NCBI GenBank assembly: GCA_001414485.1
Contig: LLEY01000046.1
Coordinates: 310,001-374,000, forward strand
From: Calycina herbarum
Taxonomy: Eukaryota > Ascomycota > Leotiomycetes > Helotiales > Pezizellaceae
DNA length: 64,000 nt
Reading direction: 5' to 3'
The position numbers were made by a program, and so were the translations under genes. Positions 61,057 to 64,000 of this stretch are shown one piece after another; position 1 is the stretch's first letter; the number at the start of each line of letters is the position of its first letter. The notes under the pieces were generated by a model. It saw only the letters and a list, made by a program, of their open reading frames with translations, had not been told where the DNA came from and did not search any database.

Positions 61057-61081
61057 TCGACAGTGGTTCAGAGTTCGACAG
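61057..61081 (+). repeat. TCGACAG-N11-TCGACAG motif pair
   Basis: Two TCGACAG copies starting at 61057 and 61075, spacing 18 nt. Confidence 0.7.
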
Positions 61082-62799
61082 TGATTGGCCATTCGAGCTT
61101 CAATATTTCGGATTTCGACTCTCTTGTTGTTATTGGGTAGTTAGGTGGTATTCTCTAACAGCCTTCACAGCGTTAGCAAGTGAAGTTTCATCATCCTCCC
61201 TATAACTGGGTTTGCATAGGCCTCCGCATTTCCTATATTGGAACTCTCACCATTGACAGCCCTCCCGTTCATCATTATTTGCCCTTATTTTAACATTATT
61301 CTACCATACTCTCTCTAGGTGAAGTCACTCATCCGTAGTTAAGGCGAGAGAAAAAACTGGTTATCGTAAATTCTTTCTCTTGACGTGAGAATTGGTATAC
61401 TTTATTCACCAATTAGGCAATTGACCAACCACGTTGCTACTTTGTAGTATCAAGCCGTGAGTCTAGTAAGTTAAGCTATCAAATCCTATTTATTAAGAGT
61501 ATTTAGTTTAATCAAATTAATTAAACATAGTGTTACAAGTTCTAAGAGTATGAAGTATTAGATACTTATCCGAGTAAGATTTATTTTATATAGATATTAT
61601 AGACAGTTTAGAAGACTTAAGTTATTTCAACAAAGTATAGAGGTTACTTACAGCGAATTTAGAGTATGTCTAGACAGAACTAAATAGTAAACTGTAGGGT
61701 AAAAATGATTCTTGGGTTGGGACGAAAGCTTTCTCATTCCAACTCGCAAGTGTTAGATGTGAGAAGCAAAGGAGTTTAAGTATGTGGTCGCCGAGATATG
61801 AAGAGTGAAAAATAAGATGTTGCAGTTTGATACATCCAATACAGAGAAAGCCGAAAGAATAGTAAGGACGAAAGTCTCCTGTCAAACAGACTTTCAGAGA
61901 CAGATGAAAAGGCCACGAAAGTCCTCAAGACCACATTCCAGTCAAGGAGGCCCTAAATTATTATAAATTATTAGAAACAAGAAAGAATCAACCACCCTAA
62001 CACCATGAAGTCTGCTAGCTGTGTCTGAGGTAGGATGTTCCTGGGATACTACATATCCCTGGGTCTCCAGCGAAAAGGCCAAGCTCAAATCTTTAATTTG
62101 TAAAATGAAAAACACGAAAGAAGAAGAAACGACAAATTCCATCGAAACCGTAACTGAAATCTATTACGTTTACGGTCGAGAAATAATATCTTACTGTTGA
62201 ATGGCCATGAAAGTCTTGGCAGAACTTTCGCAGAAAGCCAAACTGAGAGAAGGATTATTTTGCGTGGTTTACGTACCTTGCTCTTGGACGAGCCTGGCTC
62301 AAAGCTGCCACATCATGGATCACGCTCTCCGAATCGTTGTGGGAGAAGTTTCTGTTGAAGATGTAGATATGAAGCGATGAATCGGAGGTACAGACAGTAC
62401 AATGCTTAGTCATAGGTTTTATTTAGCGCGTCTAGATCAAGGCGGGGATCTGTACAAGGGGGGAACAGGCGCTCAACACTTCCCATCCATCCATCACATC
62501 ATATTTTATTTCTGCCAGTAGCAGGTGGCAGAATCTGGCGACTACGTAACTCGGTGCGCGCTATGCCGTCACAGGAACGAGATGCCTCAGCTTTCCAACA
62601 ATAACCACTCGTGAATACTCTCACACCCTTCTGCGACCCAAAAACCTCGAGCTGTGCAGGTGGGTTGAAGCCTAGAAGCGCATTCCGAACTCCTACACTT
62701 TCCGGTGGCTCCGCTATCCCGCCCGGCCGAGCTTCCTACAGAAGAATCAGATTTTCCAAGAGACACTTCCCATAGCAATTGGGAAGCAAAGCCTTCAAA

Positions 62800-64000
62800 A
62801 TGCCGCCCAAGGAGGATCAAGTGCATGAGCACATGCCCCAGAAGAATAAGCACAAGGAGAAATATCCCATGACAAACTGGATATACGATGTATTCCTCTG
62901 GACCTTCTCTATCTTGGTGGATCTCTTCTTCCGAGAGGTTCATCCTCGTGGTTCATGGAAAGTGCCACGAACAGGCCCTCTGATATTTGTAGCGGCCCCT
63001 CATGCGAACCAGGTACGTCGAAACCCCCCAAATGTTCGAATATGCCGCTAACACAATTGTCTAGTTTGTTGATCCTCTCATTCTCATGCGCACACTTCGA
63101 ACAGAATGCCACCGACGGGCAGCTTTCCTCATCGCTGCGAAATCCATGAATAGATGGCTGATTGGATGGTTCGCTCGAAAAGTTGGCGCAGTGCCTGTTG
63201 GACGAGCCCTCGATATGGTAAAACCAGGAACAGGAACAATATACCTCCCGGATCCGATTGAAGACCCCCTCCTCGTTCGAGGCATTGGCACAAAGTTTGA
63301 GAGCAAGGAAATTCAAATCGGTGGGCTACTGGTCTTGCCGAGTGTCAATGGAACTGCTGCCAACGCCGAAATCGCTGAAGTTATAAGTGCCGAGGAAATC
63401 CGACTAAAGAAGCCTTTCAAAGGCGCAGCTGCCATGATACAACTCACTGGGAGAGAAGATGTGGACGATAATGGGAAATTTAAAGACCAGGTCACCAAAG
63501 GAACAACGCAAGGATTTCAAGGCATAAAATACAAAACCGCCCCGAAAGTTGATCAGACAGAAGTCTATGATGCTGTCTTTGATCGTCTCAGTGCAGATGG
63601 TGCAGTTGGAATCTTCCCCGAAGGTGGCAGTCACGACAGAACCGAATTACTTCCTCTGAAAGCTGGTGTGGCCATTATGGCGTTGGGTGCTTTGGCAGCT
63701 AACCCGAACAGCGGGTTGAAAATCGTTCCTTGTGGCATGAACTATTTCCATGCCCACAAGTTCCGATCTCGAGCCGTTATAGAGTTTGGAAACCCAGTTG
63801 AAGTTCCTAAAGAACTTGTTGATCTTTACAGAAGCGGGGAGCGGAGAGAAGCCGTGAGTCAGTTGCTGGACACGGTTTATCAAGCTCTTGTTGCAGTCAC
63901 TGTCACTAGTCCAGACTATGATACCCTCATGCTTATCCAAGCAGCCCGTCGTCTCTACAATCCCACTGGAAAGAAGCTTCCTCTCCCAATGGTCGTGGAG
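62800..64000 (+). CDS. Glycerol-3-phosphate/DHAP acyltransferase (Gpt2/Sct1-like), 3' partial
   Basis: Exons 62800-63012 and 63065-64000 (open to the window end); 383 residues visible of a family usually 700-800 long. A hydrophobic segment (WIYDVFLWTFSILVDLFF) precedes the PlsC-type acyltransferase domain. Motif I is PHANQFVDP (His ~68, with the intron splitting the motif after Gln), then a block MNRWLIGWFARKVGAVPVGRALD. The expanded insertion typical of fungal Gpt2/Sct1 follows, then GIFPEGGSHDRTELLPLKAGVAIMALG (motif III, ~254) and VPCGMNYFHAHKFRSRAVIEFGNP (motif IV). Known role: the first acylation step of glycerolipid synthesis, in the ER and lipid droplets. The ATG at 62800 (MPPKEDQVHEHM) is the first in frame after a 5' pyrimidine-rich leader. 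Confidence 0.93.

Larger units (their letters stand above)
57316..62799. other. Gene desert (5.5 kb) with decayed repeats
   Basis: No coding region is supported on either strand; open frames are short and compositionally random. Contents: GGGAGAGA-type purine repeats at 58158-58192; an A-rich tandem array of AGCAAAA units at 58315-58360; an AT-rich, TAG/CTA-rich stretch near 60015-60110 and another at about 61440-61660 that look like RIP-mutated repeat fragments. Four exact-spaced TCGAC pairs lie at 59093-59115, 59774-59796, 60523-60545 and 61057-61081, with an isolated TCGAC at 60634. Confidence 0.5.

Overview
This window comes from a filamentous ascomycete, most likely a leotiomycete (Helotiales). 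The evidence is spliced genes with short introns (mostly 42-90 nt, GT-AG with CTAAC-like branch points), filamentous-fungal families (HET domain, WSC peroxidase, Rds1-type ferritin-like protein), and transposons mutated in the RIP pattern (CpA to TpA). Placement below class is an inference from protein style. Gene models were assembled by hand by joining frames at splice sites, so exon ends are predictions.

Layout. 0-8.5 kb is a housekeeping block: the N-terminus of the Dot1 H3K79 methyltransferase (minus, runs off the left edge), a YMC020W-like alpha/beta hydrolase (minus), a small Tim17-like glycine-rich membrane protein (minus) and, divergently, an eIF4B-type RRM factor (plus). 9.6-12.6 kb holds a doubtful or decayed lineage-specific gene and a complete hAT-type MITE. 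A JMJD7-like JmjC hydroxylase (minus, 12.6-14.3 kb) and a secreted class II peroxidase with three WSC domains (plus, 15.7-19.2 kb) follow.

20-48 kb is a transposon-rich compartment. It starts with a RIP-killed Tc1/mariner element (20.2-21.6 kb), a membrane-protein pseudogene and a HET-domain pseudogene. Then comes an 18-kb nest: a minus-strand LINE (26548-44735, 14-bp target duplication) split by two LTR retrotransposons with 5-bp target duplications, one in its RNase H region and one in its reverse transcriptase. At 45.8-48.4 kb a hAT transposase remnant is interrupted by a Fot1/pogo element whose reading frame carries only RIP-type stops.

49.3-57.3 kb is a second housekeeping block: a Cdt2-like WD40 substrate receptor (minus) divergent from the Spb1 rRNA methyltransferase (plus), then a secreted Rds1-type ferritin-like protein (plus). 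57.3-62.8 kb is a gene desert. A Gpt2/Sct1 glycerol-3-phosphate acyltransferase runs off the right edge.

The most unexpected signal is a short motif, TCGACRG, occurring as pairs spaced exactly 18 nt apart at eight intergenic sites from 11 to 61 kb. No feature type I recognise explains it. The genes do not form an operon or a biosynthetic cluster; they are independent transcription units, several sharing divergent promoters.
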